In this document: positions 49,732 through 58,845 of the stretch, piece by piece
Numbering within the stretch: position 1 is the first letter of the stretch
Layout: each line of letters opens with the position of its first letter
NCBI GenBank assembly: GCA_046348835.1
Contig: JAXMDM010000003.1
Location: forward strand, 620,001-684,000
Reading direction: 5' to 3'
Source: Defluviicoccus sp046348835
GTDB lineage: Bacteria; Pseudomonadota; Alphaproteobacteria; Rhodospirillales; Defluviicoccaceae
DNA: 64,000 nucleotides
Program-made: the position numbers and the translations under genes
The notes under the pieces: generated by a model
Databases searched by the model: none
Told to the model about the DNA's origin: nothing
Seen by the model: only the letters and a program-made list of their open reading frames with translations

Positions 49732-49885
49732 GGGGCTCACTCCGGGCGACGGGACGGAACGGGATGGCAGCTTCGCCGGCCGGCCGCCGGCAGGCAAGGG
49801 CGATTGCGGCGTCGGCAACCCACCCTCCCGGCGACCACACGGCCGCGGCTTGCGCCGTTTGTCCCGACCACCCATAGTGATCCTC

Positions 49886-50437
49886 ATGGATCAGCGCAGC
49901 CGTTCCTCCAGGGCCGACACCCTTGCCCAGCGGGCACAGCCGCCGTTTTCCGGCCGCGGCTGCGACTGGCACGGGTGCGCCGGGGAGGGTGTGCACCGGG
50001 CGCCGCGGTCGCGGGCGCAGCTCCGCGAGTACTGGTGGTTCTGCCTCGAGCACATCCGCCTCTACAACGCGGCGTGGGACTACTACACGGGCATGTCGGA
50101 GGCGGAGATCGAGGCCGACATGCGGCGGGACACGGTCTGGCAGCGACCGTCCTGGCCGCTCGGCTCGGCAGCGACCTTCCGTCCCAACCTGCGCTGGTTC
50201 GACGACCTGGATGCCGGCGCCGAACCGCCGCCGAAGCGTCCGCGCACGGCGACCGAGCATGCCATGGTGGTGTTCGAGCTGACCCCGCCGATCAGCGCCC
50301 AGACGGTCAAGGCCCGCTATAAAACGCTGGTCAAACGCTACCACCCCGACGCCAACAACGGCGACAAGGCGGCCGAAGAACGCTTCAAGGTGATCAGCGA
50401 GGCCTACCGGACGCTGATGAACAGCCTACATGCATAG
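49886..50437 (+). CDS. J-domain (DnaJ-like) protein
   Basis: A 183-residue protein with a C-terminal J domain: KARYKTLVKRYHPDANNGD, with the essential HPD motif, near residues 143-161. The N-terminal part has two Cys (GCDWHGCAGEG) and a Trp-rich segment (YWWFCLEHIRLYN), conserved in the alphaproteobacterial family encoded between bolA and cobS. It presumably recruits DnaK to a specific client. A GTG nine bases upstream is an alternative start. Confidence 0.9.
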   Translation: MDQRSRSSRADTLAQRAQPPFSGRGCDWHGCAGEGVHRAPRSRAQLREYWWFCLEHIRLYNAAWDYYTGMSEAEIEADMRRDTVWQRPSWPLGSAATFRPNLRWFDDLDAGAEPPPKRPRTATEHAMVVFELTPPISAQTVKARYKTLVKRYHPDANNGDKAAEERFKVISEAYRTLMNSLHA

Positions 50438-50440
50438 AAG

Positions 50441-50470
50441 GGATACCCCCGAGGCGTCGGGGGACCCCTA
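50441..50470 (+). terminator. Hairpin after the J-domain gene
   Basis: Perfect 7-bp stem CCCCCGA (50446-50452) and TCGGGGG (50457-50463), loop GGCG, ending 24 bp after the stop. No T-run follows (ACCCCTAGG), so it may only weaken transcription into cobS. Confidence 0.45.
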
Positions 50471-50510
50471 GGTTATCCGCTCCAAGTCGAAACAGAGTCG
50501 TGAGCAGCGC

Positions 50511-51545
50511 ATGTCCCTCGATCCTTCTGCCGCATCCACCCCGGAAGGAGGCGTGCCGAGAGCGCCCGATATAACCCTCTCGGTGCGGCAGACGTTCGGC
50601 ATCGATAGCGACATCGAGGTGCCGGCATTCAGTGTCGCCGACGACCACGTCCCGGATCTGGATGACGCCTACCGGTTCGACCGCGACACTACGCTGGCCA
50701 TCATCGCCGGCTTCGCGTTCAACCGTCGCGTCCTCATCCAGGGCTACCACGGTACCGGAAAGTCGACGCACATCGAGCAGGTGGCGGCGCGGCTGAACTG
50801 GCCCTGCATCCGGGTCAACCTCGACAGCCACATCAGTCGCATCGATCTGGTGGGCAAGGACGCGATCGTCCTCAGGGAAGGGGCCCAGGTCACCGAGTTT
50901 CGCGAAGGCATCCTGCCGTGGGCGCTGCAACGACCGTCAGCGTTGGTGTTCGACGAATACGACGCCGGCCGCCCGGACGTGATGTTCGTCATCCAGCGGG
51001 TGCTGGAGGTGGAAGGCAAGCTGACCCTCCTCGACCAGAACCGGATTCTTCGCCCGCACCCGTTCTTCCGGTTGTTCGCCACCACCAATACCATCGGCCT
51101 CGGCGATACGACCGGCCTCTACCATGGCACCCAGCAGATCAACCAGGGGCAGATGGACCGCTGGAACGTCGTCGCCACACTCAATTATCTGGACCATGAC
51201 TCCGAGGTGGAGATCGTCCTGGCCAAGGTACCGAGCTACCGCAGTCGCGAGGGTCGGGAGACGGTGTCGGCGATGGTGGAGTTGGCGGACCTGACCCGTG
51301 CCGGCTTCATCAATGGCGACATCTCCACCGTCATGTCGCCGCGGACGGTGATCACCTGGGCGGAGAACGCCGGTATTTTCGGCGATATCGGTACCGCCTT
51401 CCGGCTTACCTTCCTCAACAAATGCGACGAGGTGGAGCGACCGACGGTGGCCGAATACTACCAGCGGTGCTTCGACGAGGACCTGCCGGATTCGGCGCTG
51501 CGGTCGGTGGTGCTGCGGGACCGTGTCGAAACGCAACGAAGATAG
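50511..51545 (+). CDS. cobS: Aerobic cobaltochelatase subunit CobS
   Basis: A 344-residue AAA+ ATPase of the aerobic (oxygen-dependent) cobalamin pathway, forming the chaperone rings that drive CobN to insert cobalt into hydrogenobyrinic acid diamide. Walker A is YHGTGKSTH near residues 82-90, and Walker B ALVFDEYDAGRPDVMF near 143-158. The N-terminal IPAFSVADD-type segment (EVPAFSVADDHVPD) is family-specific. It overlaps cobT by 23 bp. Confidence 0.97.
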   Translation: MSLDPSAASTPEGGVPRAPDITLSVRQTFGIDSDIEVPAFSVADDHVPDLDDAYRFDRDTTLAIIAGFAFNRRVLIQGYHGTGKSTHIEQVAARLNWPCIRVNLDSHISRIDLVGKDAIVLREGAQVTEFREGILPWALQRPSALVFDEYDAGRPDVMFVIQRVLEVEGKLTLLDQNRILRPHPFFRLFATTNTIGLGDTTGLYHGTQQINQGQMDRWNVVATLNYLDHDSEVEIVLAKVPSYRSREGRETVSAMVELADLTRAGFINGDISTVMSPRTVITWAENAGIFGDIGTAFRLTFLNKCDEVERPTVAEYYQRCFDEDLPDSALRSVVLRDRVETQRR

Positions 51546-53421
51546 CCTGGCACTCCTCAAGCGAGTGACCGCCGCGACCCTGCGCGCCATGGCGGGCCGG
51601 GCCGACGTGGGCATCAGCTACGGCGCCGGCGAGACCGGCCTGCGCGGCAATCGCGTCCGCCTGCCCAACCCGACGCCACGGCCGGCGGTGCAGGACGTGG
51701 CCCGCCTGCGCGGAACCGCCGACTCGGCGGCCCTGTTGCTGCGTTATCACGACGCCAATCTGCATCGCCGGCGCACGCCCACCTCGCAGGTGGGGCGGTC
51801 CGTGTTCGATGCCCTGGAACAGACCCGCGTCGAGGCGCTCGGCAGCCGGCGAATGACCGGTGTGTCGGCCAACCTCGGCGCGCTCCTGGAGCACACCTGC
51901 CGGGTCAAGGGCTATGCCCGGATCGAGGGGCGCGACGAGTCGTTCGCCGCCGACGCCATCGCCTTGCTGTTGCGGGAACGGCTGACCGGGGTCCGCACGC
52001 CGGCCCAGGCGGCTCCCCTGGTCGATCCCTGGCGGCCGCACCTGCAGGAGCACGCCGGGCCCTATCTGAAGCGATTGTCCGAGTCCATGGGGGACCAAAC
52101 GGCGTTCGCCGAGGCGGCGCTCAGGATGATCTTGTCCCTCGGTCTGATCGACGAGGACGATCCTGCCCTGGAGAGTGACAGCGAAGAGGGCACTGAGGGA
52201 GAACCCGACGAGACGGAAGACCAGCGTTCCGAGGAGACCAAAGGGTCCGACCGCGAGGGCGATACCGGCGCGTCGGTGGTCGGCGGCAGCGATCGGGAGG
52301 ATGATGCGCAGACGGCCCAGGCGGAAGAGGCGGTGGGCGACGATCAGCCGCCGGGGGAGGGCGGTACGTCGCCGGCCGGCCCGACGCTCAAGGGTGCCGT
52401 GCCGCAGCCGTCCTCGACGGCGCAGGTTCCGCCCTACCGCGCCTACACCCAGGCCTACGACGAGGTGGTCGAGGCGTCTTCCCTCTGCGATGCCGAGGAA
52501 CTGACGCGGCTGCGCGAGCAACTGGACCAGCAGTTGGCCAACCTGGAGGGGGTCGTTGCCCGCCTCGCCAACCGCCTGCAGCGCCGGTTGATGGCCAAGC
52601 AGACCCGCGCCTGGCATTTCGATCTGGAGGATGGTCTGCTGGATTCCGCCCGGCTCGCCCGGGTTGTCGTCGATCCGGTGCATCCCCTGTCGTTCAAGCA
52701 GGAGAAAGAAACCGAATTCCGCGACACCGTCGTCACCCTGCTTATCGACAACTCCGGTTCGATGCGGGGGCGGCCCATATCGGTGGCGGCGATGAGCGCC
52801 GACATCCTCGCCCGAACCCTCGAGCGTTGCGGGGTCAAGGTGGAAATCCTCGGCTTCACCACCCGCGCCTGGAAGGGCGGGCTCTCCCGCGAGCGCTGGG
52901 TGAGTGAGGGCCGACCGAAGGGGCCCGGCCGGCTGAACGACCTCCGCCACATCATCTACAAGTCGGCGGAGCAGCCGTGGCGGCGGGCGCGGCGTTGCCT
53001 CGGGCTGATGCTGCGCGAGGGGCTACTCAAGGAGAACATCGACGGCGAGGCGCTGTTATGGGCGCACGCTCGCCTCCTCGCCCGCAGCGAGCAGCGCCGC
53101 ATCCTGATGGTCATCTCCGACGGCGCGCCGGTGGACGATGCCACCTTGTCGGCCAACCCGGGCAATTTTCTCGAACGCCATCTGCGCGACGTCATCCAGT
53201 GGATCGAGACCCGGTCCCCGGTCGAACTGACGGCGATCGGGATCGGCCACGACGTTACCCGCTACTACCGGCGGGCGGTGACGTTGGTCGATGCCGACGA
53301 ACTCGGCGGCACGATGATGCAGAGCCTGGCCGATCTTTTCGATGAAGGCGGCGGGCGCCCGGGTGGCGAACGTCTCGCGGCGCGGCGGGATCGGCAAGCG
53401 GCAGGACGTTTCCGCCGCTGA
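51523..53421 (+). CDS. cobT: Aerobic cobaltochelatase subunit CobT
   Basis: A 632-residue partner of CobS. The N-terminal helical part (LALLKRVTAATLRAMAG) is followed by a long acidic linker (about residues 205-285, rich in Glu/Asp/Ser), and the C-terminal von Willebrand A domain has the MIDAS motif LLIDNSGSMRGRPIS at about 406-420. The start is GTG inside cobS, so expression is coupled. CobN is not in the window. Confidence 0.96.
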   Translation: MSKRNEDSLALLKRVTAATLRAMAGRADVGISYGAGETGLRGNRVRLPNPTPRPAVQDVARLRGTADSAALLLRYHDANLHRRRTPTSQVGRSVFDALEQTRVEALGSRRMTGVSANLGALLEHTCRVKGYARIEGRDESFAADAIALLLRERLTGVRTPAQAAPLVDPWRPHLQEHAGPYLKRLSESMGDQTAFAEAALRMILSLGLIDEDDPALESDSEEGTEGEPDETEDQRSEETKGSDREGDTGASVVGGSDREDDAQTAQAEEAVGDDQPPGEGGTSPAGPTLKGAVPQPSSTAQVPPYRAYTQAYDEVVEASSLCDAEELTRLREQLDQQLANLEGVVARLANRLQRRLMAKQTRAWHFDLEDGLLDSARLARVVVDPVHPLSFKQEKETEFRDTVVTLLIDNSGSMRGRPISVAAMSADILARTLERCGVKVEILGFTTRAWKGGLSRERWVSEGRPKGPGRLNDLRHIIYKSAEQPWRRARRCLGLMLREGLLKENIDGEALLWAHARLLARSEQRRILMVISDGAPVDDATLSANPGNFLERHLRDVIQWIETRSPVELTAIGIGHDVTRYYRRAVTLVDADELGGTMMQSLADLFDEGGGRPGGERLAARRDRQAAGRFRR

Positions 53422-53629
53422 AGGATTCTCCCGCGAGCCGGCAATGCGACTTAGATGCAATAAGTGTTGTTACTAGGACACATACCTGGCGCGTCCTCAC
53501 CCGCCGGCGCGCCTGCGCTGTTGACCCTATCCCGCGCAATCCTTAAGGATTCTTAATAAATACATAACCTCACGTGGGCGTGCCGGCGACGCGGTGCGTG
53601 GTGGCGCGCCCGTAGACAGGGGAACGGAA
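53422..53629 (+). promoter_or_regulatory. Promoter region of ompW with a 14-bp palindrome
   Basis: This 208-bp gap contains the perfect palindrome AATCCTTAAGGATT at 53538-53551, followed directly by the AT-rich CTTAATAAATACATAA, a plausible -10 region. TTGACC at 53521-53526 may be a -35. The palindrome is therefore positioned to act as an operator. GGGGAACGGAA before the ATG at 53630 is the ribosome-binding site. Confidence 0.55.
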
Positions 53630-54274
53630 ATGAAGAAGAAAACAGCACTTGTCGCCCTGGCCCTTTTTATCGGATCGTTTGTGATCCCAGTCCAGGCCAA
53701 CGCCTTCGAGGAAGGAAATTTTCTCGTCCGCGTTCGTGGCATTGTGGTGAAGCCGGACGAAAGCGGCTCCCTCAACCCTATTGGTGGCGACCTGCAGGTC
53801 AGTACAACTTATACACCGGAAGCTGATTTCAGCTATTTCTTTACGAAGAACATCTCGGTGGAATTGATTGCGGCGATTACGCAGCATTCCCTCAGTGCTT
53901 CGAAGACATCGATCGGTAACATCGACCTGGGCAAGACAAAGGTCCTGCCGCCGACCCTCCTCGCTCAGTACCACTTCTTTTCCGACGAGATGATAAGCCC
54001 ATATGTGGGCGTCGGCTTCAACTACACCTTCTTTTTCGACACGACTGATGGGCCGGTCGCCGACAGCGTCAAGATCGACAATGCATACGGTCCTGCCTTC
54101 CAGCTCGGCTTCGATCTCCAGTTTCCCAATTCGAACTTCGTCTTCAACGCCGACGCCAAATTTATCTTGCTCTCTCCCGACGTGAAGGCGCGCGCCGGGT
54201 CCACCCAAATCGACAGCCGCAACTTCGATCTCAACCCGTGGATCTTCGGCTTCGGCTTTGGCTACAAGTTCTAA
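53630..54274 (+). CDS. OmpW family outer-membrane protein
   Basis: A 214-residue exported eight-stranded barrel. A signal peptide ends at QANA-FE. The mature start GNFLVRVRGIVVKPDES, the centre TKVLPPTLLAQYHFF and ISPYVGVGFNYTFFF, and the end NPWIFGFGFGYKF with terminal Phe are diagnostic of OmpW. Family members form a narrow hydrophobic channel for small molecules. The gene is less GC-rich than its neighbours. Confidence 0.94.
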   Translation: MKKKTALVALALFIGSFVIPVQANAFEEGNFLVRVRGIVVKPDESGSLNPIGGDLQVSTTYTPEADFSYFFTKNISVELIAAITQHSLSASKTSIGNIDLGKTKVLPPTLLAQYHFFSDEMISPYVGVGFNYTFFFDTTDGPVADSVKIDNAYGPAFQLGFDLQFPNSNFVFNADAKFILLSPDVKARAGSTQIDSRNFDLNPWIFGFGFGYKF

Positions 54275-54295
54275 CCGGCGCTGAGCGACCAGCAT

Positions 54296-54333
54296 CAGGG
54301 AGGGGCGTCGGTTACGGGCCGGCCCCCTCCCGC
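54296..54333. terminator. GC-rich hairpin between convergent ompW and tenA
   Basis: GGGAGGGG (54298-54305) and CCCCTCCC (54324-54331) pair across an 18-base loop. No T-run is present on either side, so termination is plausible but uncertain. Confidence 0.4.
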
Positions 54334-54342
54334 TCGCCCTCG

Positions 54343-55065
54343 TCACACGTAGGCGGGGGACGCCAGGCCCATATCCCAAAACGCCGTTTCCAGCCGGGTG
54401 GCGGTGCGGAAGGTCTCGATCAGGCTCGGGATCCGCGAGGGGCCGCCGCGACGGGCCATCAGGCTTTCCATCCGTTCGCCGTGTATCCATGCCACGGCTT
54501 GATAGTCGGAGCCGGCGTAGGTCTCGATCCAGGCCCGATAGGGGTTACCGACGCCGCCCGTCTTGGGATCGGCGGCGAGCCCGGCGCCGATCTCGGCGTA
54601 GCCGATGACGCAGGGGGTGAGCGCCACCCACAGGTCGAGCAGGTCGCCGGCGACGCCGCGGTCGAGGACGAAGCGGGTGTAGGCGATGGTCGCCGGCGCT
54701 TCCGCCGCGGTGGCCGCATCCGCGGCGGTCAGCCCCCAGCCGCCGCAGTAGTCCAGGTGGAGGTGCATCTCCTTGTTGATGATGGCGTTCAGCGCATCGG
54801 CGGCGGCGCGGAGGTCGTCCAGGTTCTCCGCCTTGAAACTGGCCAGACCGTAAGCACGGGCCAGATGGCCGAGGAACAGGTAGTCCTGGATCAGGTAGTG
54901 GCGAAAGCATTCCTCCGGCAGACTGCCGTCGGCGAGGGCACGGACGAACGGATGCCGGACGTAGGCTTCCCAATCCGCCGCGGCGGCGCTGCGCAGCTGG
55001 CGGAACAGACCGAAATGATCGGCAAAACGATCCTTGCCTCCGTGGGCCTGATCCGCGGTCGCCAT
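54343..55065 (-). CDS. tenA: Aminopyrimidine aminohydrolase / thiaminase II
   Basis: A 240-residue all-helical TenA protein that hydrolyses aminopyrimidine degradation products of thiamine for salvage. The active-site Cys is at about 152 in LTPCVIGYAEIG, and the acidic pair in FRHYLIQDYLFL (Asp61) matches family residues. The ATG overlaps the stop of the ferredoxin gene. No thiamine riboswitch or other thi gene is visible nearby. Confidence 0.93.
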   Translation of the reverse strand: MATADQAHGGKDRFADHFGLFRQLRSAAAADWEAYVRHPFVRALADGSLPEECFRHYLIQDYLFLGHLARAYGLASFKAENLDDLRAAADALNAIINKEMHLHLDYCGGWGLTAADAATAAEAPATIAYTRFVLDRGVAGDLLDLWVALTPCVIGYAEIGAGLAADPKTGGVGNPYRAWIETYAGSDYQAVAWIHGERMESLMARRGGPSRIPSLIETFRTATRLETAFWDMGLASPAYV

Positions 55066-55403
55066 CAGTCGTCTGACATCAGGTTGCGGGTGCCCGACGG
55101 CAAGGTGACCGTGAGGCCGTCGAGCGCGTCCGACATCCTGATCTGACAGCCGAGCCGCGACGTGTGGGTCAGGCCGAAGGCGAGGTCCAGCATGTCCTCC
55201 TCCTCTTCGCTGGCGGGATCCAGTTCCTCGTACCAGTCCGGATCGACGATCACGTGGCAGGTGGAGCAGGCGAGCGAGCCCTCGCAGGCGCCTTCCAGGT
55301 CGATGCCATGGCGATGGGCGATTTCCAGCACCGATAGCCCGACCGGTGCTTCAACCTCTTTGCGGGTTTGCCCATCCGGGGAGATGAAGGTCATCTTCGG
55401 CAT
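55065..55403 (-). CDS. fdx: 2Fe-2S ferredoxin (adrenodoxin/Isc type)
   Basis: A 112-residue ferredoxin. Cluster ligands are seen in GACEGSLACSTCHV (Cys-x5-Cys-x2-Cys) and the distal GCQI, the spacing of vertebrate-type/Isc ferredoxins. It supplies electrons to Fe-S assembly. ATG at 55403 chosen; an ATG at 55394 is also possible. It sits in the iron-sulfur block on the same strand, 75 bp after the IscA-like gene. Confidence 0.95.
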   Translation of the reverse strand: MPKMTFISPDGQTRKEVEAPVGLSVLEIAHRHGIDLEGACEGSLACSTCHVIVDPDWYEELDPASEEEEDMLDLAFGLTHTSRLGCQIRMSDALDGLTVTLPSGTRNLMSDD

Positions 55404-55477
55404 GTGGGGACGTTTCTCCGGCAACGGCAGGTCGGGCGGGATGGCTAAGAACGCCTGTCGCCGGACAGGCGAGAGAC

Positions 55478-55828
55478 CTAGACGTGGAAGGACTCGCCGC
55501 AGCCGCAGCGGCCCTTCTCATTGGGATTGCGAAAGACGAAGCCGGATTCCAGCTGGCTCTCTACGTAGTCCATTTCGGTGCCGAAGATAAACATGGTTGC
55601 CTTCGGATCGATCAGGATCGTCGCACCATCCAGTTCGACAACCAAATCCGCCGCCTGCTTCTGATCGGCATACTCCATCGTGTAGGAAAGCCCGGAGCAG
55701 CCGCGCGAGCTGACGCCGATGCGCAAGCCGGCGGTGGGCCCCGCGTGGGCGGCGAGCAGCGTCTTCACCCGCTCGGCGGCGGCGGGGGTTACCGAAATGG
55801 GTTGCGGCGGCATCGGTCTCACGGTCAT
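55478..55828 (-). CDS. iscA: Iron-sulfur assembly protein of the IscA/SufA/ErpA family
   Basis: A 116-residue A-type carrier. The three conserved Cys are in SSRGCSGLSY and RCGCGESF. It transfers Fe-S clusters to apo-proteins. Its ATG overlaps the stop of the cysteine desulfurase by 4 bp. IscU, HscA and HscB are not adjacent. Confidence 0.94.
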   Translation of the reverse strand: MTVRPMPPQPISVTPAAAERVKTLLAAHAGPTAGLRIGVSSRGCSGLSYTMEYADQKQAADLVVELDGATILIDPKATMFIFGTEMDYVESQLESGFVFRNPNEKGRCGCGESFHV

Positions 55829-57090
55829 CTCCTGTCGTCCTCTACAGCGCGCGGTCCGCTATGACCGGACGGCGCCAGGCGCGAGCGGCCGGCCCTGATC
55901 CGCTCGACCTCGCTCGCGATGCGCACGATCGCGTAATCAATCTCGGCATCGGTCGTGAAGCGGCCGATGCCCATGCGGATGCTGGCCTCGGCCAGCGCCC
56001 GGCCCACCCCGAGCGCCTGGATCACGTACGACGGCTCGATGGAGGCCGAGGTGCACGCCGAGCCGGACGATACGGCGACGTCGTCGAGGGCTGCCATCAA
56101 TGCCTCGCCATCGACGTCGTCGAAGGCGACATTGAGATTGCCGGCGATCCGTCGATCGGGGTCTCCGTTGAGATAAACATGTCTCACCCGCTCGGCAAGA
56201 CCGCACCACAGCCGTTCGCGCAGCACGTTTATCCGGGCCGCTTCCTCGGCCATTTCCGCTCCGGCGAGGCGGCAGGCGTCGCCAAAGCCGACAACCAGGG
56301 GGGTCGGCAACGTGCCCGAGCGCAGCCCCCGCTCCTGACCGCCCCCCGACAGCAGCGGCACCAGGCGGACCCGGGGCCGCCGTCGAACATAGAGGGCCCC
56401 GATCCCCTTCGGGCCGTAGAGCTTGTGGGCGGAGAGGCTGGCGAGGTCGATCCCCATCGCGGTGACGTCCAACGGGATCTTCCCCGCCGCCTGCGCCGCG
56501 TCGGTGTGGAAGAGGGCGCCGCAGGCGCGGGCGAGACGGCCGATCTCGGCCAGGGGCTGGATGACGCCGATCTCGTTGTTGACCGCCATCACCGAGACGA
56601 GGAGGGTGGTCTCGTCGAGCGCATCGGCCAGGCGATCGAGATCCAGCAGCCCCGATGGCTGAACCGGCAGCCGCACCACCTCGAAGCCTTCCTCGGCCAT
56701 CGCCTGGCAACTTTCCAGCACGCATTTGTGCTCGGTGACCACGGTCACCAGGCGGCGGCGCCGGCCTCCGTCGACGGAGCGGCCGGCGGCGAAGCGGGCG
56801 GCTCCCTTGATCGCCAGGTTGTTGGCCTCCGTCGCCCCGGAGGTGAAGGCAATCTCCCGTGCCTCGGCCCCGATCAGGCCGGCCACCTGCCGTCGCGCCT
56901 GCTCGACCGCCTCCTCGGCGGCGAGGCCAAAGCGATGGCTGCGCGAGTGCGGGTTGCCGAACGCGTGGGAGAAGTAGGGCAGCATCGCCTCGACGACGCG
57001 CGGATCGGTCGGCGTGGTCGCCTGATAATCGAGGTAGACGGGCATCCGCGGCTCCGTCTCGATGCTAACGCGGGCGGCTGCCGTGTTCAT
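55825..57090 (-). CDS. iscS: Cysteine desulfurase (IscS-like)
   Basis: A 421-residue PLP enzyme that delivers sulfur from cysteine. YLDYQATTPTDPRVVEAM at the N-terminus, the lysine in SLSAHKLYGPKGIGALY and the catalytic Cys in SSGSACTSASIEPSY identify group I (IscS). The start at 57090 overlaps the stop of the preceding desulfurase (ATGA). A longer open frame upstream is the end of that gene in another frame. Together they form a tandem pair. Confidence 0.95.
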   Translation of the reverse strand: MNTAAARVSIETEPRMPVYLDYQATTPTDPRVVEAMLPYFSHAFGNPHSRSHRFGLAAEEAVEQARRQVAGLIGAEAREIAFTSGATEANNLAIKGAARFAAGRSVDGGRRRRLVTVVTEHKCVLESCQAMAEEGFEVVRLPVQPSGLLDLDRLADALDETTLLVSVMAVNNEIGVIQPLAEIGRLARACGALFHTDAAQAAGKIPLDVTAMGIDLASLSAHKLYGPKGIGALYVRRRPRVRLVPLLSGGGQERGLRSGTLPTPLVVGFGDACRLAGAEMAEEAARINVLRERLWCGLAERVRHVYLNGDPDRRIAGNLNVAFDDVDGEALMAALDDVAVSSGSACTSASIEPSYVIQALGVGRALAEASIRMGIGRFTTDAEIDYAIVRIASEVERIRAGRSRLAPSGHSGPRAVEDDRR

Positions 57091-58238
57091 CCGCCCGCCC
57101 CGATCAACAGGTCGGCCCCGGCCCGGCGCTGCCGCTCCCGCCCGGCCCGGCCGTGGATCGCGAGCCAGGCGGCAATAAAGGCTTCGATGTCGGCTTCCGT
57201 CGTCGTCCAGCCGAGACTGACCCTGATTGCACACCTAGCAATTTCCTCGCCAACCCCCATGGCGCTCAGCACCCGGCTCGCTGCCACCTTGCCCGACGAG
57301 CAGGCGGCACCGGCGGACACGGCGACGCCGGCAAGGTCGAAGGCGATGACCTGCGTTTCGCCGGCCACCGCCGGCATGGTGATACAACTGGTGTTGGCGA
57401 GGCGTGGGGCGTCGGCGCCGACGACAACCACCCCCGGCACCGCCGCCCGCAGGTTCGACTCCAACCGCTGCCTCAGCGCGCCGAGCCGCGGCTGGTCGGC
57501 GAGCGCCTCGTGGGCGGCCTCGGCCGCGGCGCCGAAGCCGGCGATGCCGGGAAGGTTTTCGGTTCCCGCTCGCCGCCCGCGCTCCTGGCCGCCGCCCATC
57601 AACAGGGCGGTCAGCGGCAACGCAGGGTCGACGACGAGGGCGCCGACCCCCGCCGGGCCGCCGAGCTTGTGCGCCGACAGGGCGAGGGAGGCGACGCCGA
57701 GGGCCTCCATCTGCAGCGGCACCCGGCCCGCCGCCTGTACCGCGTCGGTATGGACGAGGGCGCCGAAACGGCGGGCGAGACGGCTCACCTCGGCCAGCGG
57801 CTGGATCACCCCGGTCTCGTTGTTGGCCATCATCACCGAGACGAGGGCCGGCTCGGGCGAGGCGGCGAGCCGGCGTTCCAGGTCGCCGAGGTCGACGAGG
57901 CCGCTGCGTTCGACGGCGATCCGTTCGGCGTCGGGAGCGGCGGCCAGCACCGAGGCATGCTCGGTGGCGGCGACGAGGACGCGGCGGCGGCCGAGACCGC
58001 CTATGGCCAGGGCGTTGGCTTCGGTCGCCCCCGACGTGAAGACGACGGCGGCGGGCGAAACCCCCACCAGCGCCGCCACCTTTTCCCGCGAATCCTCGAT
58101 CAGGCGTCGCGCCGCCCGGCCGTATCGATGCACCGAGGACGGATTGCCGATGAGCGAAAGCGCGTCTTCGACGGCGGCTCTGGCCGCCGGCTTCATCGGC
58201 ACCGTCGCGTTGTGATCGAGGTAGACGAAGTGGGGCAT
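57087..58238 (-). CDS. Second cysteine desulfurase (NifS/IscS-like)
   Basis: A 383-residue paralogue of the next gene. VYLDHNATVPMKPAAR, the Schiff-base Lys in LSAHKLGGPAGVGAL and the Cys in SAGAACSSGKVAASR indicate an active enzyme. It is the first desulfurase after iscR in the operon. Its specific sulfur acceptor is unknown. The ATG at 58238 is preferred over a TTG eight codons upstream. Confidence 0.93.
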   Translation of the reverse strand: MPHFVYLDHNATVPMKPAARAAVEDALSLIGNPSSVHRYGRAARRLIEDSREKVAALVGVSPAAVVFTSGATEANALAIGGLGRRRVLVAATEHASVLAAAPDAERIAVERSGLVDLGDLERRLAASPEPALVSVMMANNETGVIQPLAEVSRLARRFGALVHTDAVQAAGRVPLQMEALGVASLALSAHKLGGPAGVGALVVDPALPLTALLMGGGQERGRRAGTENLPGIAGFGAAAEAAHEALADQPRLGALRQRLESNLRAAVPGVVVVGADAPRLANTSCITMPAVAGETQVIAFDLAGVAVSAGAACSSGKVAASRVLSAMGVGEEIARCAIRVSLGWTTTEADIEAFIAAWLAIHGRAGRERQRRAGADLLIGAGG

Positions 58239-58269
58239 GGGGGACCGGGACGGAGTCGGCAACGGGCGC

Positions 58270-58752
58270 TTAGCCGGCCCGTCTCGCCGGCTCCGTTTCC
58301 TCCTGCGGCGCCGCGGCGAACATCAGCCGGCTCGTTCCGAGGATGCGGCGCTCGCAGACGTCGGCGAGGGTGACCGAGCTGAGGTAAAGATAGATCTGGT
58401 TGCCCAGCTCCTCCCACAGGTCGTGGGTGAGGCAGCGGCCGCGGTGGGAATGGCACCCCTGCGGCGATCCGGGTGTGCACCGGGTGGCCTTGATCGGCTC
58501 GTCGACGGCGAGGATGATGTCGGCGATGCGCATCGCCTTCGGGTCGCGCGCCAGCATGTAGCCGCCCCCCGGGCCGCGGACGCTGGAAACGAGGCCGCCC
58601 CGGCGCAGGCGGCCGAACAACTGTTCCAGATACGACAGCGAAATCTCCTGGCGCTCGGCCACTTCCGCCAGCGCGATGGGTTTGCCCCGGGAATGATGGG
58701 CAAGATCAGCCATGGCCATGACTGCGTAGCGGCCCTTGGTGCTGAGTTTCAT
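58270..58752 (-). CDS. iscR: Rrf2 family Fe-S regulator IscR
   Basis: A 160-residue winged-helix regulator. MKLSTKGRYAVMAMADLA at the N-terminus is the family hallmark. The three Cys that bind the [2Fe-2S] cluster are in CTPGSPQGCHSHRGRC, near residues 92-107. It likely represses the downstream desulfurases, IscA and fdx genes when Fe-S supply is adequate. It lies 31 bp upstream of the first desulfurase gene. Confidence 0.95.
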   Translation of the reverse strand: MKLSTKGRYAVMAMADLAHHSRGKPIALAEVAERQEISLSYLEQLFGRLRRGGLVSSVRGPGGGYMLARDPKAMRIADIILAVDEPIKATRCTPGSPQGCHSHRGRCLTHDLWEELGNQIYLYLSSVTLADVCERRILGTSRLMFAAAPQEETEPARRAG

Positions 58753-58845
58753 TGCGTTCTCCTGTCCGCGCCCATTCAACCGCGCCGCTCGCTGGCGATC
58801 CGCGGACGACCGCGGCAGCGCCGCCATGCACACCTGCGCGCCGGG

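Noticed and set aside
50438..50510. Cobalamin riboswitch before cobS
   Set aside because: Only a 7-bp hairpin is present; no B12-box-like sequence or room for the aptamer exists.
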